14,737 nt of DNA, from positions 1 through 14,737 of the forward strand of contig CAMLDT010000075.1 in assembly GCA_946479075.1 (NCBI GenBank). Direction: 5' to 3'. Made by a program: the position numbers and the translations under genes. Position 1 is the stretch's first letter; each line of letters opens with the position of its first letter. The DNA is from an uncultured Polaromonas sp. GTDB taxonomy: Bacteria; Pseudomonadota; Gammaproteobacteria; Burkholderiales; Burkholderiaceae. The notes beneath the pieces are model-generated. The model was not told where the DNA came from, ran no database searches, and worked only from the letters and a program-made list of their open reading frames with translations. This document shows, piece by piece, positions 1 through 8,842 of the stretch.

Positions 1-600
1 AAACGATGCGCCCGGCATGCCCGCCGCATGCAGCCCATGTTCAATGGCGTCGCCGGTCTCACGCTGGCGTATCCCGCCGCGCAGATAGCGGTTTCGGTGA
101 TCGGGCCGGGCGTCAAAACGGTGCTCACCCCGCGGCACAAAACGCGACAGCTCGGTCAGCGCCATCTCGTACACGCCGCGCTTGAACTCCACGACGACAT
201 CGAGCGGCACCCAGTAGTCGTTCCAGCGCCAGGCGTCGAACTCCGGATGGTCGGTGGCGCGCAGGTTCAGGTCCCAGTCGTGACCGACCAATTGCAGCAG
301 GAACCAGATCTGTTTCTGGCCTTTGTAATGTCCGCGCGCGTCGCGGCGGATAAACCGGTCGGGTACCTCATAGCGCAACCAGTCCCGGGTCCGGGCAAGC
401 ACCTGCACATGTTGCGGCAGCAGCCCCACTTCTTCATGCAATTCGCGGAACATGGCCTGCTCGGGATTTTCGCCCCGGTCAATGCCACCCTGCGGAAACT
501 GCCAGGAGTGGGTACGAATGCGCTTGCCCCAAAAAACCTGACTTCTCTGGTTGAGCAAGATGATGCCGACGTTGGGCCGAAAGCCGTCCCGGTCAAGCAT
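1..600 (-). CDS. rppH: RNA pyrophosphohydrolase (Nudix), 3' end cut by the window
   Basis: The product removes pyrophosphate from the 5' triphosphate of mRNAs, which opens them to RNase E decay in the cytoplasm. The frame is open from the ATG at 600 to base 1, giving 200 residues with no stop, so the C-terminus lies outside the window. The N-terminus begins [17 protein letters not shown], typical of RppH. A complete Nudix box follows at residues 38–60 (G38, E44, R52-E53, E56-E57, G59). The [10 protein letters not shown] and [10 protein letters not shown] stretches near residues 123–145 also match RppH rather than generic Nudix enzymes. E. coli RppH has 176 residues, so this form carries a C-terminal extension, as I recall for other Burkholderiales. 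GAGG about 7 bases upstream serves as ribosome binding site. The gene is divergent from proS. Confidence 0.95.
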   Translation of the reverse strand, partial: MLDRDGFRPNVGIILLNQRSQVFWGKRIRTHSWQFPQGGIDRGENPEQAMFRELHEEVGLLPQHVQVLARTRDWLRYEVPDRFIRRDARGHYKGQKQIWFLLQLVGHDWDLNLRATDHPEFDAWRWNDYWVPLDVVVEFKRGVYEMALTELSRFVPRGEHRFDARPDHRNRYLRGGIRQRETGDAIEHGLHAAGMPGASF

Positions 601-631
601 AATCAAACCTCAAATTTTTTAAACTGAGTCC

Positions 632-660
632 ATTATGCACAGCAGAATGCTCAGAGCCAA
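632..660 (-). promoter_or_regulatory. Candidate sigma-70 promoter of rppH
   Basis: On the minus strand, TTGGCT (655–660) and CATAAT (632–637) are separated by exactly 17 bases. A TG lies just before the -10, giving TGTGCATAAT, close to an extended -10. The -10 ends about 31 bases upstream of the rppH ATG at 600. The pattern is seen directly; promoter activity is inferred. Confidence 0.5.
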
Positions 661-669
661 GCGCACACC

Positions 670-683
670 GGGGCGGTCGCCCC
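670..683 (+). other. Small GC hairpin in the proS leader
   Basis: GGGGC (670–674), tetraloop GGTC, then GCCCC (679–683) form a perfect 5-bp stem, followed by AAAAA. It sits 31 bases before the proS ATG in the 114-base rppH/proS divergent gap. It lacks a T-run on the plus strand, so it is not a plus-strand terminator. No strong Shine–Dalgarno is visible in front of proS, so a role in the leader is possible but unproven. Confidence 0.3.
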
Positions 684-714
684 AAAAATCTCACGAAGCC
701 CAGAAAAACCGCCC

Positions 715-2457
715 ATGAAAGCCTCCCAGTTCTTCATTTCCACGCTCAAGGAAGCGCCTGCCGACGCCGAAGTGGTCAGCCACCAGTTGATGATGCGCGC
801 CGGGATGATCAAGAAACTCGGCGCCGGCATCTACAACTACATGCCCATGGGCCTGCGCGTGATCCGCAAGGTCGAGGCCATCGTGCGCGAAGAGATGAAC
901 CGCGCCGGCGCCGTCGAGATGACCATGCCGGTGATCCAGCCGGCCGAGCTGTGGCAGGAAACCGGGCGCTTCGAAAAAATGGGCCCGGAACTGCTGCGCA
1001 TCCAGGACCGCCATGGCCGCGACTTTGTGGTGCAGCCGACCAGCGAGGAAGTTATCACCGACGTGATGCGCCAGGACATCAAGAGCTACAAGCAGCTGCC
1101 GAAAAACCTGTACCAGATCCAGACCAAGTTCCGCGACGAACGCCGCCCGCGTTTTGGCCTGATGCGCGGCCGTGAATTCATCATGAAGGACGCCTACAGC
1201 TTCGACCGCGACCAGACCGCGGCCAAGGCCAGTTACCAGGTGATGGCCGCCGCCTACCGCCGGATTTTTGACCGCTTCGGCTTGCGCTACCGCGCCGTGG
1301 CGGCGGACAGCGGCGCCATTGGCGGCGACCTCAGCGAGGAATTCCAGGTGATTGCCGCGACCGGCGAAGACGCCATCGTTTATTGCCCAGGCAGCGACTA
1401 CGCGGCCAATATGGAAAAGGCCGAGGCACTGGCACCGCAAGGTGATCGTCCTGCCGCCGCGCAGGCCCTGACCAAAACACCCACCCCTGGCAAGGCGACC
1501 TGCAGCGATGTGGCTGACTTGCTGTCAATTCCACTCCCCTCCACCGTCAAGTCGCTGGTGCTGGCCACCGACGAACTCGACGATGCAGGCAAGGTCGCCA
1601 AAACACAGGTCTGGCTGCTGCTGCTGCGCGGCGACCACGACATGAATGAAGTCAAGGTTGGCAAGGTGGCAGGCCTGGCTGGTTTCCGTTTTGCCACGCT
1701 GTCCGAGATTGAAGAGCATTTCGGCTGCAAGCCGGGCTACCTCGGTCCGCTCAACCTGAAGAAACCGGTGAAACTGGTGGTGGATCGTGAAGTCGCGGTG
1801 ATGGCCGATTGGGTCTGCGGCGCCAACGAGCCCGACTTCCACCTCACCGGCGTCAACTGGGGCCGCGATTTGCCTGAACCCGACGTGGTTGCCGACCTGC
1901 GCAACGTCGTCGCCGGCGACGCGTCACCCGACGGCAAGGGCGCGCTGGCCATCGAACGTGGCATTGAGGTCGGCCACGTGTTTTACCTCGGCACCAAATA
2001 CAGCCAGGCCATGAACGCGACCTTTCTCGGTGAAAACGGTAAGCCACAGTTTCTCGAAATGGGTTGCTACGGCATCGGCATCACGCGCCTGCCGGCTGCA
2101 GCGATTGAGCAGAACCACGACGACAAGGGCATCATCTGGCCGGACGCGATTGCGCCCTTCACGGTGGTGCTGTGCCCCATCAGCCCGGACCGCTTTCCTG
2201 ACGTCAAGGCTGCCGCAGACAAGCTCCACGACGAGCTGGTGGCAGCCGGTGTGGACGTGATCCTGGACGATCGCGGGGAGCGCCCCGGCGCCATGTTTGC
2301 CGACTGGGAACTGATCGGCGTGCCGCACCGCGTCACCATCGGCGACCGTGGCCTCAAGGAAGGCGTGGTCGAATACCAGCACCGGCGTGACGCGGCATCC
2401 AGCCACGTAACTACCGGCGAAATCTTCTCCTTCCTGAAGGGCAAATTGGCCGCATGA
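715..2457 (+). CDS. proS: Prolyl-tRNA synthetase, bacterial type with editing insertion
   Basis: Cytoplasmic class IIa synthetase that charges tRNA-Pro with proline. It has 580 residues (E. coli 572). Class II motif 1 spans roughly residues 36–76. TSEE is at 109–112. Motif 2 (FRDE at 139–142, through [13 protein letters not shown] ending at 163) and motif 3 (GCYGIGITR, 450–458) are intact. Between motifs 2 and 3 lies the roughly 170-residue editing insertion (about 225–395) that clears mischarged Ala-tRNA-Pro. Its TVKSL element places the conserved lysine at K279, the same number as the key lysine in the E. coli enzyme. The anticodon-binding domain begins near residue 480. The start is fixed by the family-typical [15 protein letters not shown], though no clear ribosome binding site precedes it. 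The stop overlaps the start of the next gene. Confidence 0.98.
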   Translation: MKASQFFISTLKEAPADAEVVSHQLMMRAGMIKKLGAGIYNYMPMGLRVIRKVEAIVREEMNRAGAVEMTMPVIQPAELWQETGRFEKMGPELLRIQDRHGRDFVVQPTSEEVITDVMRQDIKSYKQLPKNLYQIQTKFRDERRPRFGLMRGREFIMKDAYSFDRDQTAAKASYQVMAAAYRRIFDRFGLRYRAVAADSGAIGGDLSEEFQVIAATGEDAIVYCPGSDYAANMEKAEALAPQGDRPAAAQALTKTPTPGKATCSDVADLLSIPLPSTVKSLVLATDELDDAGKVAKTQVWLLLLRGDHDMNEVKVGKVAGLAGFRFATLSEIEEHFGCKPGYLGPLNLKKPVKLVVDREVAVMADWVCGANEPDFHLTGVNWGRDLPEPDVVADLRNVVAGDASPDGKGALAIERGIEVGHVFYLGTKYSQAMNATFLGENGKPQFLEMGCYGIGITRLPAAAIEQNHDDKGIIWPDAIAPFTVVLCPISPDRFPDVKAAADKLHDELVAAGVDVILDDRGERPGAMFADWELIGVPHRVTIGDRGLKEGVVEYQHRRDAASSHVTTGEIFSFLKGKLAA

Positions 2458-3098
2458 GCCGGACGGTGCCCGGCCCCGCCAGCACTGCCAGGAGAATATG
2501 CCTGCAGGGCTTGTCGGCCGTGCCTATGCTGCTATTTATTTCGCAGCACGCCCAGGCCGGCGCGCAAATAGAGGAGCCGTTGATCGATTCGGTGCGGACG
2601 GCACTGAGTTCCGCGATCCTCAGCAGCGCGCCCCCGATCCCCGAATTCCGGGACACGGAAAGCCGCCTGGCTTACCTGCGCTGGCTGGGCGCCATGAGTG
2701 ACCGGCTCCGCAAGAAAAAACCGGAATGGCAAATTCGCAAGGAATTCCTGCAGACGGTCTGGTACGAAAGCAAACGCGCCGGGCTGGACGTGGCGCTGGT
2801 GCTGGGCCTGATCCAGGTTGAGAGCAATTTCCGCAAGTTCGCAGTCAGCCCGGTTGGCGCGCGCGGCTACATGCAGGTCATGCCCTTCTGGGCGCGCGTG
2901 ATCGGTGACGGCGACGCTGGCAAGCTGTTTCACATGCAGACCAATTTGCGTTTTGGCTGCGTGATCCTGCGCCACTACCTGGACCGGGAAAAAGGCGATC
3001 TGTTCATGGGGCTGGGCCGCTACAACGGATCACGCGGCAAGGCGGCCTATCCCGACGCCGTGCTGGGCGCCAGAAAACACTGGGAATTCGCGACCTGA
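2454..3098 (+). CDS. Secreted SLT-type lytic transglycosylase
   Basis: A peptidoglycan lytic transglycosylase that would cleave the MurNAc–GlcNAc bond to leave 1,6-anhydro ends in the periplasm. It has 214 residues. Residues 1–36 look like a signal peptide: basic start, hydrophobic LSAVPMLLF core, and an AQA cleavage site. The SLT/lysozyme-like fold covers about residues 95–205. It holds the catalytic glutamate E123 in IQVESNF, the GYMQVMP motif (138–144) and the GRYNGS motif (188–193), which corresponds to the usual AYNxG. The ATG overlaps the proS stop in an ATGA arrangement. With only a distant AAGG upstream, translation is probably coupled to proS. Which named family member it matches (slt, mltC or emtA type) cannot be settled here. 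Confidence 0.92.
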   Translation: MSRTVPGPASTARRICLQGLSAVPMLLFISQHAQAGAQIEEPLIDSVRTALSSAILSSAPPIPEFRDTESRLAYLRWLGAMSDRLRKKKPEWQIRKEFLQTVWYESKRAGLDVALVLGLIQVESNFRKFAVSPVGARGYMQVMPFWARVIGDGDAGKLFHMQTNLRFGCVILRHYLDREKGDLFMGLGRYNGSRGKAAYPDAVLGARKHWEFAT

Positions 3099-3131
3099 GG
3101 CTGAATGCGGACGGCGACCGCCAAATTTAAG

Positions 3132-3187
3132 AAAAAATGGCCTGTAGCCCTTGTGCAGCAAGCGCAAGCAGCTATCAATTCAGTAGC
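3132..3187. repeat. Dispersed intergenic repeat, full-length copy
   Basis: This lies in the 112-base gap where the lytic transglycosylase and mutT genes converge. It runs from an A6 tract and TGGCCTGTAGCCC through GCAGCAAGCGCAAGCAGC to GCTATCAATTCAGTAGC. A shortened relative lies at 10221–10256 in the opposite orientation. From memory, closely similar short elements are very abundant between genes in Comamonadaceae genomes. Read on the minus strand it ends GGCTACAGGCC followed by A and T6, which resembles an intrinsic terminator for mutT with a weak stem. Confidence 0.65.
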
Positions 3188-3210
3188 AAACCCCGTCTTG
3201 GAGGGTCCAC

Positions 3211-3696
3211 TCAACCGGCCGCGCAGGTGGCGCCCGCGAACTGCTGCTCAGCCGCAAACCAGTCCAGCACTGGCAAGGTGCCGGGCAACACTGGCGTGAC
3301 GTTCACCGGCAGACGCTGCCAGGCGCATTGCTGGCCTTCGCGCATGTGCAACTCACCCTGCCAGTCAAACACCTTGCAGAAATTGAGCCGAACCAGCGCG
3401 TGGGGATAGTCCACCAGCTCGACTTTCCAGGGGTGTGCGGCGCCTATGGTGATGCCGATTTCTTCGTGCAGCTCACGGCGCAGCGCCTGCGCGACGGTTT
3501 CACCGGCTTCCAGCTTGCCGCCGGGAAATTCCCAGTAGCCTTCATAGACCTTGCCGGGCGGGCGTGAGGTCAGCAGAAAGTCGCCGCCGGGCCGGATCAA
3601 CACGCCGACAGCCACGTCCACCACCTTGCGCGGCTGGCCGTCCTGCTGGCCTTCACGTGGCCGGTCGCCATCGGCCACCAGCACCGGCACGGCCAT
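3211..3696 (-). CDS. mutT: MutT-type Nudix 8-oxo-dGTP diphosphatase
   Basis: It would hydrolyse oxidised dGTP (8-oxo-dGTP) to the monophosphate and so prevent A:T to C:G transversions. It has 161 residues. The Nudix box spans residues 60–82 (G60, E66, R74-E75, E78-E79, G81), preceded by the MutT-like YEGYWEFPGGK. The DVAVGVLI strand begins near residue 27, so the N-terminus is about 25 residues longer than E. coli MutT. The ATG at 3696 is preceded by AGGA at 8 bases and begins one base after the upstream ATPase stop (TGACATG). The open frame extends further upstream, but that would overlap the ATPase. An internal GTG near residue 26 is an alternative start. It is the last gene of the secA operon; E. 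coli mutT also lies downstream of secA. Confidence 0.9.
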   Translation of the reverse strand: MAVPVLVADGDRPREGQQDGQPRKVVDVAVGVLIRPGGDFLLTSRPPGKVYEGYWEFPGGKLEAGETVAQALRRELHEEIGITIGAAHPWKVELVDYPHALVRLNFCKVFDWQGELHMREGQQCAWQRLPVNVTPVLPGTLPVLDWFAAEQQFAGATCAAG

Positions 3697-3697
3697 G

Positions 3698-4648
3698 TCA
3701 GTAATCCTGCGCGTTGCCGGCCGGGTCGCCACGCTGGTAGTCGCCCACCTGTTGGCGCTGGGTCGCCACGGGCAGTGCCCCGGCATGGCGGCCGGCGTAG
3801 TCGCGGGCGAACTGGTAAGCCACACGGCCGCTGCGCGAACCACGCTCCAGCGCCCAGACCAGCGACTCCGGTTGCGCCACGGCAATGGCAGCCTCGTTCA
3901 CGCCCAGGGACGACAGCCACTGCGCCACGATGGCCAGGTACTCGTCCTGGCTGAAGGGGTAGAAGCTCACCCACAGGCCAAACCGCTCGGACAGGGAAAT
4001 CTTTTCCTCCACCACTTCGCCCGGATGCAGTTCACCATCGTCGCTGTGTTTGTAGCTGAGGTTTTCCTTCATGTACTCAGGCAACAGGTGGCGGCGGTTG
4101 CTGGTGGCGTAAATCAGGACGTTGGGCGCCGAAGCGGCCACCGAGCCGTCAAGAATGGATTTCAGCGCCTTGTAGCCGGGCTCGCCCTCGTCGAAGCTGA
4201 GGTCGTCACTAAAGACGATGAATTTTTCCGGCCGGTCGGCCACCAGATCAACGATGTCCGGCAGATCGGTCAGGTCGGCCTTGTCAACTTCGATCAGGCG
4301 AAGCCCGCGCGGCGCGTACTCGTTGAGGCAGGCGCGGATCAGGGACGACTTGCCGGTGCCACGCGAACCGGTCAACAACACATTGTTGGCCGGCTGGCCG
4401 CTGACAAACTGCTCCGTGTTGCGCTGGATCTTTTCCTTCTGGATGTCGATTTCCTTCAGGTCCGACAAACGCATGGCCCCCAGCAAACGGACGGGCTCCA
4501 GCGAGCCGTGGCCGGAACTGCGCTTGCGGTAGCGGTAGGCCACCGACGCGCCCCAGTCGGGCGCCGACAGCGGCTGCGGCAACACGGATTCAATGCGCGC
4601 CAGCAGGGACTCCGCACGCGCCATCAGGCGTTCAAATTGCTCATTCAT
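3698..4648 (-). CDS. DUF815 / COG2607-type AAA+ ATPase of unknown role
   Basis: This is a predicted cytoplasmic P-loop ATPase of 316 residues. I recognise the DUF815 family from its layout but know no established function. Walker A is GSRGTGKS (94–101). The Walker B-like strand FIVFSDDLSFD is at 143–153, and a sensor-1-like IYATSNRR at 179–186. SERFGLWVSFYPFSQDEYL (219–237) is typical of the family. The N-terminal 60 residues look helical. The last 30 residues are rich in Gln, Gly and Asp and look disordered. It starts 17 bases after the argJ stop and ends one base before mutT, so it is certainly cotranscribed. No Shine–Dalgarno is visible, so translation may depend on coupling. The family call is firm; any physiological role would be guesswork. 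Confidence 0.88.
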   Translation of the reverse strand: MNEQFERLMARAESLLARIESVLPQPLSAPDWGASVAYRYRKRSSGHGSLEPVRLLGAMRLSDLKEIDIQKEKIQRNTEQFVSGQPANNVLLTGSRGTGKSSLIRACLNEYAPRGLRLIEVDKADLTDLPDIVDLVADRPEKFIVFSDDLSFDEGEPGYKALKSILDGSVAASAPNVLIYATSNRRHLLPEYMKENLSYKHSDDGELHPGEVVEEKISLSERFGLWVSFYPFSQDEYLAIVAQWLSSLGVNEAAIAVAQPESLVWALERGSRSGRVAYQFARDYAGRHAGALPVATQRQQVGDYQRGDPAGNAQDY

Positions 4649-4665
4649 GATCGGTAGGGCAGCAC

Positions 4666-5907
4666 TCAGCTGCGGTAGTCGGCGTTGATCTTGACGTAGT
4701 CGTAAGACAGGTCGCAGGTCCAGACGGTGTCGGCGGCATCGCCGCGGCCGAGCACCACCCGCACCGTGATTTCGCTTTGCTTCATCACACGCTGGCCATC
4801 AGCCTCGACATAAGCGGAATGCCGGCCGCCATTTTTGGCCACCAGCACCTCGTCCAGGTAAAGGTCGATACGGGTCTGGTCGAGATCGGTGATACCGGCA
4901 TAACCGACAGCGGCGAGGATGCGGCCCAGGTTGGGGTCGCTGGCAAAAAACGCCGTCTTGACCAGCGGCGAATGCGCAATGGCATAGGCCACCAGACGGC
5001 ATTCCGCAGCGGTTTGGCCGCCTTCGACCTGGACGGTGATGAACTTGGTGGCGCCTTCGCCGTCGCGCACAATGGCCTGTGCCAGCTGCCGTGCCACGCC
5101 CAGCATGGCAGCTTTCAAGGCTTGGCCGTCGGGGCTTTCCAGCGAAGTGATTTCAGCGTGTTTCGCGCGGTGGGTGGCGATCACGACAAAGGAATCGTTG
5201 GTGGAGGTGTCGCCGTCCACGGTGACGCGGTTGAACGAGCCTTCCGCCAATTCGCTCGCCAGTTGCGCCATCAAGTCCTGGGCCACGCAGGCGTCTGTCG
5301 CCAGAAAGCCCAGCATGGTCGCCATGTTGGGCCGGATCATGCCGGCGCCCTTGCTGATGCCGGTGATGGTGACAGTGGCACCGCCCAGTGTGATGCGGGT
5401 GGAGAACGCCTTGGCCACGGTATCCGTGGTCATGATGGCTTCAGCCGCCTTGCCCCAATGGCCGGCGTGTGCGTCCGCCACCGCAGCGGGCAAGCCTGCA
5501 GCAATCCGGTCGTTCGGCAGCGGCTCCATGATCACACCGGTCGAAAACGGCAAGATCTGCTCGGGCGCCAGGTTCAACTCGCGCGCCAGGGCAATGCAAG
5601 TGGCCTGCGCACGCGTCAGGCCATCCGCGCCGGTGCCGGCGTTGGCGTTGCCGGTGTTGATCAGCATGGCGCGGATTCCCAAACTCCTGCCGCCGTTTTT
5701 GGCCAGATGCTCACGGCAAAGCTGGACAGGCGCGGCGCAGAAACGGTTCTGGGTAAAAACCGCGCCGACGGACGCGCCTTCATCGAGCAGCAGCACCGAC
5801 AGGTCCTTGCGGCCGGCCTTGCGAATGCCGGCTTCGGTGATGCCCCAGCGCACGCCGGGCACGGGGTGCAGATCGCCCGCGGGCGTGGCAAGCAGGTTGA
5901 CTGCCAT
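4666..5907 (-). CDS. argJ: Glutamate N-acetyltransferase / amino-acid acetyltransferase (ornithine acetyltransferase)
   Basis: Transfers the acetyl group from N-acetylornithine to glutamate, closing the acetyl cycle of arginine synthesis. Some family members also use acetyl-CoA; which type this is cannot be read from sequence. It has 413 residues. ArgJ is an Ntn-type enzyme that cleaves itself. The motif [14 protein letters not shown] (186–199) places the scissile bond at A196–T197, with T197 as nucleophile. Other family blocks are [11 protein letters not shown] (83–93), [10 protein letters not shown], and SDPNLGRI near residue 315. The ATG at 5907 has GGAG about 10 bases upstream. An in-frame ATG at 5991 exists but would overlap the end of secA by 49 bases. 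It lies 35 bases after secA. Confidence 0.96.
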   Translation of the reverse strand: MAVNLLATPAGDLHPVPGVRWGITEAGIRKAGRKDLSVLLLDEGASVGAVFTQNRFCAAPVQLCREHLAKNGGRSLGIRAMLINTGNANAGTGADGLTRAQATCIALARELNLAPEQILPFSTGVIMEPLPNDRIAAGLPAAVADAHAGHWGKAAEAIMTTDTVAKAFSTRITLGGATVTITGISKGAGMIRPNMATMLGFLATDACVAQDLMAQLASELAEGSFNRVTVDGDTSTNDSFVVIATHRAKHAEITSLESPDGQALKAAMLGVARQLAQAIVRDGEGATKFITVQVEGGQTAAECRLVAYAIAHSPLVKTAFFASDPNLGRILAAVGYAGITDLDQTRIDLYLDEVLVAKNGGRHSAYVEADGQRVMKQSEITVRVVLGRGDAADTVWTCDLSYDYVKINADYRS

Positions 5908-5942
5908 TTTTTCAGACTCCAGATGAGGGCCGCAGGCCGGGT

Positions 5943-8708
5943 TCAGCTCAGCTTGCCGTGGCAAAGTTTGTATTTTTTGCCGGACCCGCAAGGGCAGGGA
6001 TCGTTGCGGCCGACACGGGGCACGGCGCCGGCAGGCAGGGCCTGCTTGTAGCGCTGCGATTCCTCGTCCACCCGGGTCTCGACTTCGCCGGTTTCGGTCG
6101 GCGCGGTGTAGGTGACGTTGGCAATCCGCTCGGCCCGGTCTTCCATTTCTTCCGCGGCCTGGCCAAGTTGTTCGCCCGACTGCACCTGCACGGTCATGAG
6201 GATTTTCGTGACCTCATTCTTGACACTGTCCAGCAGCTGGCCGAACAGCTCGAAAGCCTCGCGTTTGTATTCCTGCTTGGGCTGCTTCTGGGCATAACCG
6301 CGCAGGTGAATGCCCTGGCGCAGGTGGTCCAGCGCGCTCAGGTGATCGCGCCAGTGTTTGTCGATGCTCTGCAGCAGCACCACGCGCTCGAACTGGGTGA
6401 AGTTTTCTTCGCCCACTTTTGCGACTTTGTCCGCGAACGACGCATGAGCCGCCGCAATGACTTTCTCCAGAAGGTCTTCATCGGAGATGGCACTGGCCGC
6501 CTCCACCTCCTGTTGAAGCGACACCTCGATCTGCCATTCATCGCGCAGCACTTTTTCAAGGCCGGGCAGGTCCCACTGTTCCTCGACACTCTCCGCCGGA
6601 ACGTACTGGCGGACCAGGTCGGTGAAACAACCTTCGCGCAGCGAGGCAATCTGTTCGCCCAGGCTGGCCGCATCCATGATGTCATTGCGTTGCTGGTAGA
6701 TCACCTTGCGCTGGTCATTGGACACATCGTCGTATTCCAGCAGCTGCTTGCGGATATCGAAATTGCGCGCTTCCACCTTGCGTTGGGCCGACTCGATGCT
6801 GCGTGTCACGATGCCGGCCTCGATGGCCTCCCCGTCGGGCATCTTGAGCCGCTCCATGATGGCGCGCACACGGTCACCGGCAAAAATGCGCATCAGCGGA
6901 TCATCGAGGCTCAGGTAGAAACGTGACGAGCCCGGATCGCCCTGCCGGCCGGAACGGCCGCGCAACTGGTTGTCAATGCGGCGCGACTCATGGCGTTCGG
7001 TGGCGATGATGCGCAGCCCGCCCAGGGCCTTGACCTTCTCATGCTCCTGCGCCCATTCCGCACGCAGGCGGGCGATTTCCACATCTTTGCCCTCCTGGGG
7101 GATGGTCTCTGAAGCCTCGACCATTTCGATGCGTTTTTCGACATTGCCGCCCAGCACGATGTCCGTCCCGCGTCCGGCCATGTTGGTGGCAATCGTGATC
7201 ATTCCGGGCCTGCCGGCCTGCGCCACGATCTCGGCCTCGCGGGCATGCTGCTTGGCGTTGAGCACCTGGTGCGGGAGTTTTTCCTTGTCCAGCAGCTTGT
7301 CAATGATCTCGGAGTTCTCGATCGAGGTGGTGCCCACCAACACCGGCTGGCCACGCTCATGGCACTCTCGGATGTCCTTGATGGCCGCCTCGTATTTTTC
7401 GCGTGTGGTTTTGTACACGCGGTCCAGCTGGTCGTCGCGACGGCTCGGACGGTTCGGCGGAATCACCGTGGTTTCCAGGCCGTAAATCTCCTGGAATTCA
7501 TACGCTTCGGTGTCGGCCGTGCCGGTCATCCCCGACAGCTTGCCGTAGAGGCGAAAGTAGTTCTGGAAGGTGATGGACGCCATGGTCTGGTTTTCAGCCT
7601 GGATCTGAACGCCCTCCTTGGCCTCCACCGCCTGGTGCAAACCTTCGCTCCAGCGCCGGCCCGACATCAGGCGACCGGTGAACTCGTCAACGATGACAAT
7701 CTCGCCTTCCTGCACCACGTAATGCTGGTCGCGGTGATAGAGGTGGTTGGCCCGCAGCGCTGCATACAGATGGTGCATCAGCGAGATATTGGCCGGGTCG
7801 TACAGCGTCGCCCCTTCCGGAATCAGGCCCATGCTGAACAGGATGCGTTCGGCGTTCTCGTGGCCCTGTTCGGTCAGGAACACCTGCTGGGTTTTTTCGT
7901 CCAGCGTGAAGTCGCCAGGCTTGGTCACGCCTTCACCGGTACGCGGGTCGGCTTCGCCTTCCTGGCGCGTGAGCAAGGGAATCGCCTTGTTCATCGCCAG
8001 GTACATTTCGGTGTGGTCTTCGGCCTGGCCGCTGATGATCAGCGGGGTGCGGGCCTCGTCAATCAGGATCGAGTCCACCTCGTCAACGATGGCGTAGTTC
8101 AGGCCGCGCTGCACGCGGTCGGCCACCTCGTAGACCATGTTGTCCCGCAGGTAGTCAAAGCCGAACTCGTTGTTGGTACCGTAGGTGATGTCGCAGCGGT
8201 AGGCTTCCTGCTTTTCCTCACGCGGCATGTTGGGCAAGTTGATGCCCACGGTCAACCCCAGGAAGTTGTAAAGCCGGCCCATCCAGCGCGCATCGCGGCT
8301 GGCCAGGTAGTCATTGACGGTCACCACATGAACACCCTTGCCGGTGAGTGCATTCAGGTAGACCGGCAGGGTCGCGGTCAGGGTCTTGCCTTCCCCTGTG
8401 CCCATTTCCGAAATCTTGCCGTTGTGCAGCGCCATCCCGCCCAGCATCTGCACATCAAAATGCCGCATTTTCATGACGCGCTTGCTGCCTTCACGAACCA
8501 CTGCAAACGCTTCGGGAAGGATTGAGTCCAGGCTTTCGCCCGCAGCCACGCGGTCGATGAATTCCCGGGTTTTGGCACGCAACTCGATGTCGTCGAGCTT
8601 CTCCAGCGGGGCCTCAAGCGCATTGATGCGCTCGATGGACTTGCGGTAGGTTTTGAGCAGGCGGTCGTTGCGGCTGCCGAAGATTTTTGTCAGGATATTG
8701 GAAGCCAT
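5943..8708 (-). CDS. secA: Preprotein translocase ATPase SecA
   Basis: Motor of the general secretion pathway, pushing unfolded preproteins through SecYEG at the inner membrane. It has 921 residues (E. coli 901). Walker A GTGEGKT is at 103–109 and the DEVD Walker B box at 209–212. The C-terminal SEC-C zinc site is intact (C905, C907, C916, H917). The N-terminus with [10 protein letters not shown] matches the family and fixes the ATG at 8708. No Shine–Dalgarno lies within the usual distance. Instead a 16-bp stem–loop ends 8 bases before the ATG (see separate entry). The gene is first of the tight block secA–argJ–ATPase–mutT and follows the M23 peptidase gene by 134 bases. Confidence 0.98.
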   Translation of the reverse strand: MASNILTKIFGSRNDRLLKTYRKSIERINALEAPLEKLDDIELRAKTREFIDRVAAGESLDSILPEAFAVVREGSKRVMKMRHFDVQMLGGMALHNGKISEMGTGEGKTLTATLPVYLNALTGKGVHVVTVNDYLASRDARWMGRLYNFLGLTVGINLPNMPREEKQEAYRCDITYGTNNEFGFDYLRDNMVYEVADRVQRGLNYAIVDEVDSILIDEARTPLIISGQAEDHTEMYLAMNKAIPLLTRQEGEADPRTGEGVTKPGDFTLDEKTQQVFLTEQGHENAERILFSMGLIPEGATLYDPANISLMHHLYAALRANHLYHRDQHYVVQEGEIVIVDEFTGRLMSGRRWSEGLHQAVEAKEGVQIQAENQTMASITFQNYFRLYGKLSGMTGTADTEAYEFQEIYGLETTVIPPNRPSRRDDQLDRVYKTTREKYEAAIKDIRECHERGQPVLVGTTSIENSEIIDKLLDKEKLPHQVLNAKQHAREAEIVAQAGRPGMITIATNMAGRGTDIVLGGNVEKRIEMVEASETIPQEGKDVEIARLRAEWAQEHEKVKALGGLRIIATERHESRRIDNQLRGRSGRQGDPGSSRFYLSLDDPLMRIFAGDRVRAIMERLKMPDGEAIEAGIVTRSIESAQRKVEARNFDIRKQLLEYDDVSNDQRKVIYQQRNDIMDAASLGEQIASLREGCFTDLVRQYVPAESVEEQWDLPGLEKVLRDEWQIEVSLQQEVEAASAISDEDLLEKVIAAAHASFADKVAKVGEENFTQFERVVLLQSIDKHWRDHLSALDHLRQGIHLRGYAQKQPKQEYKREAFELFGQLLDSVKNEVTKILMTVQVQSGEQLGQAAEEMEDRAERIANVTYTAPTETGEVETRVDEESQRYKQALPAGAVPRVGRNDPCPCGSGKKYKLCHGKLS

Positions 8709-8716
8709 AAATGCGA

Positions 8717-8754
8717 GGCCGCGCTGGCAGCTCCGATGAGCTGGCAGTGCGGCC
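8717..8754 (-). promoter_or_regulatory. Stem–loop directly upstream of the secA start
   Basis: Arms at 8717–8732 and 8739–8754 pair over 16 positions with one G·U wobble and one mismatch, around a 6-base loop. On the secA-sense strand the stem closes 8 bases before the ATG at 8708. The only GGAG in the area lies at the loop/stem boundary, about 25 bases from the ATG, too far for normal use. The stem is followed by TCGCATTT, a poor T-run. It could control secA translation, act as a weak terminator after the M23 gene, or stabilise mRNA. The fold is seen; the function is inferred. Confidence 0.55.
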
Positions 8755-8842
8755 GAAATCCCTTATTGAGTATCGACTAGGTGTGGGCGCTTGCCGTTTG
8801 TTCAACCGCACGCCAAAACGGGATTTTACCTCTGCCGGATTG

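Noticed and set aside
3551..4657. Long plus-strand open frame opposite the DUF815 ATPase and mutT genes
   Set aside because: It is a mirror of well-supported minus-strand genes; the translation shows no domain and has the composition typical of antisense frames in GC-rich DNA.
4666..5991. Longer argJ starting at 5991
   Set aside because: The 28 extra residues overlap the end of secA and are not argJ-like; ATG 5907 has a ribosome binding site.
4777..6926. Long plus-strand open frames opposite argJ and the 3' part of secA
   Set aside because: They lie wholly antisense to conserved genes, have no recognisable motif and no ribosome binding site.
7245..8525. 426-residue plus-strand open frame opposite secA
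   Set aside because: Same reason: a GC-rich shadow frame with Val/His/Ala-rich sequence and no domain.
8755..8842. SecM-like arrest peptide in the secA leader
   Set aside because: No ATG occurs in this stretch; the one GTG frame has poorly spaced GAGG, runs through into secA and shows no arrest-like motif.
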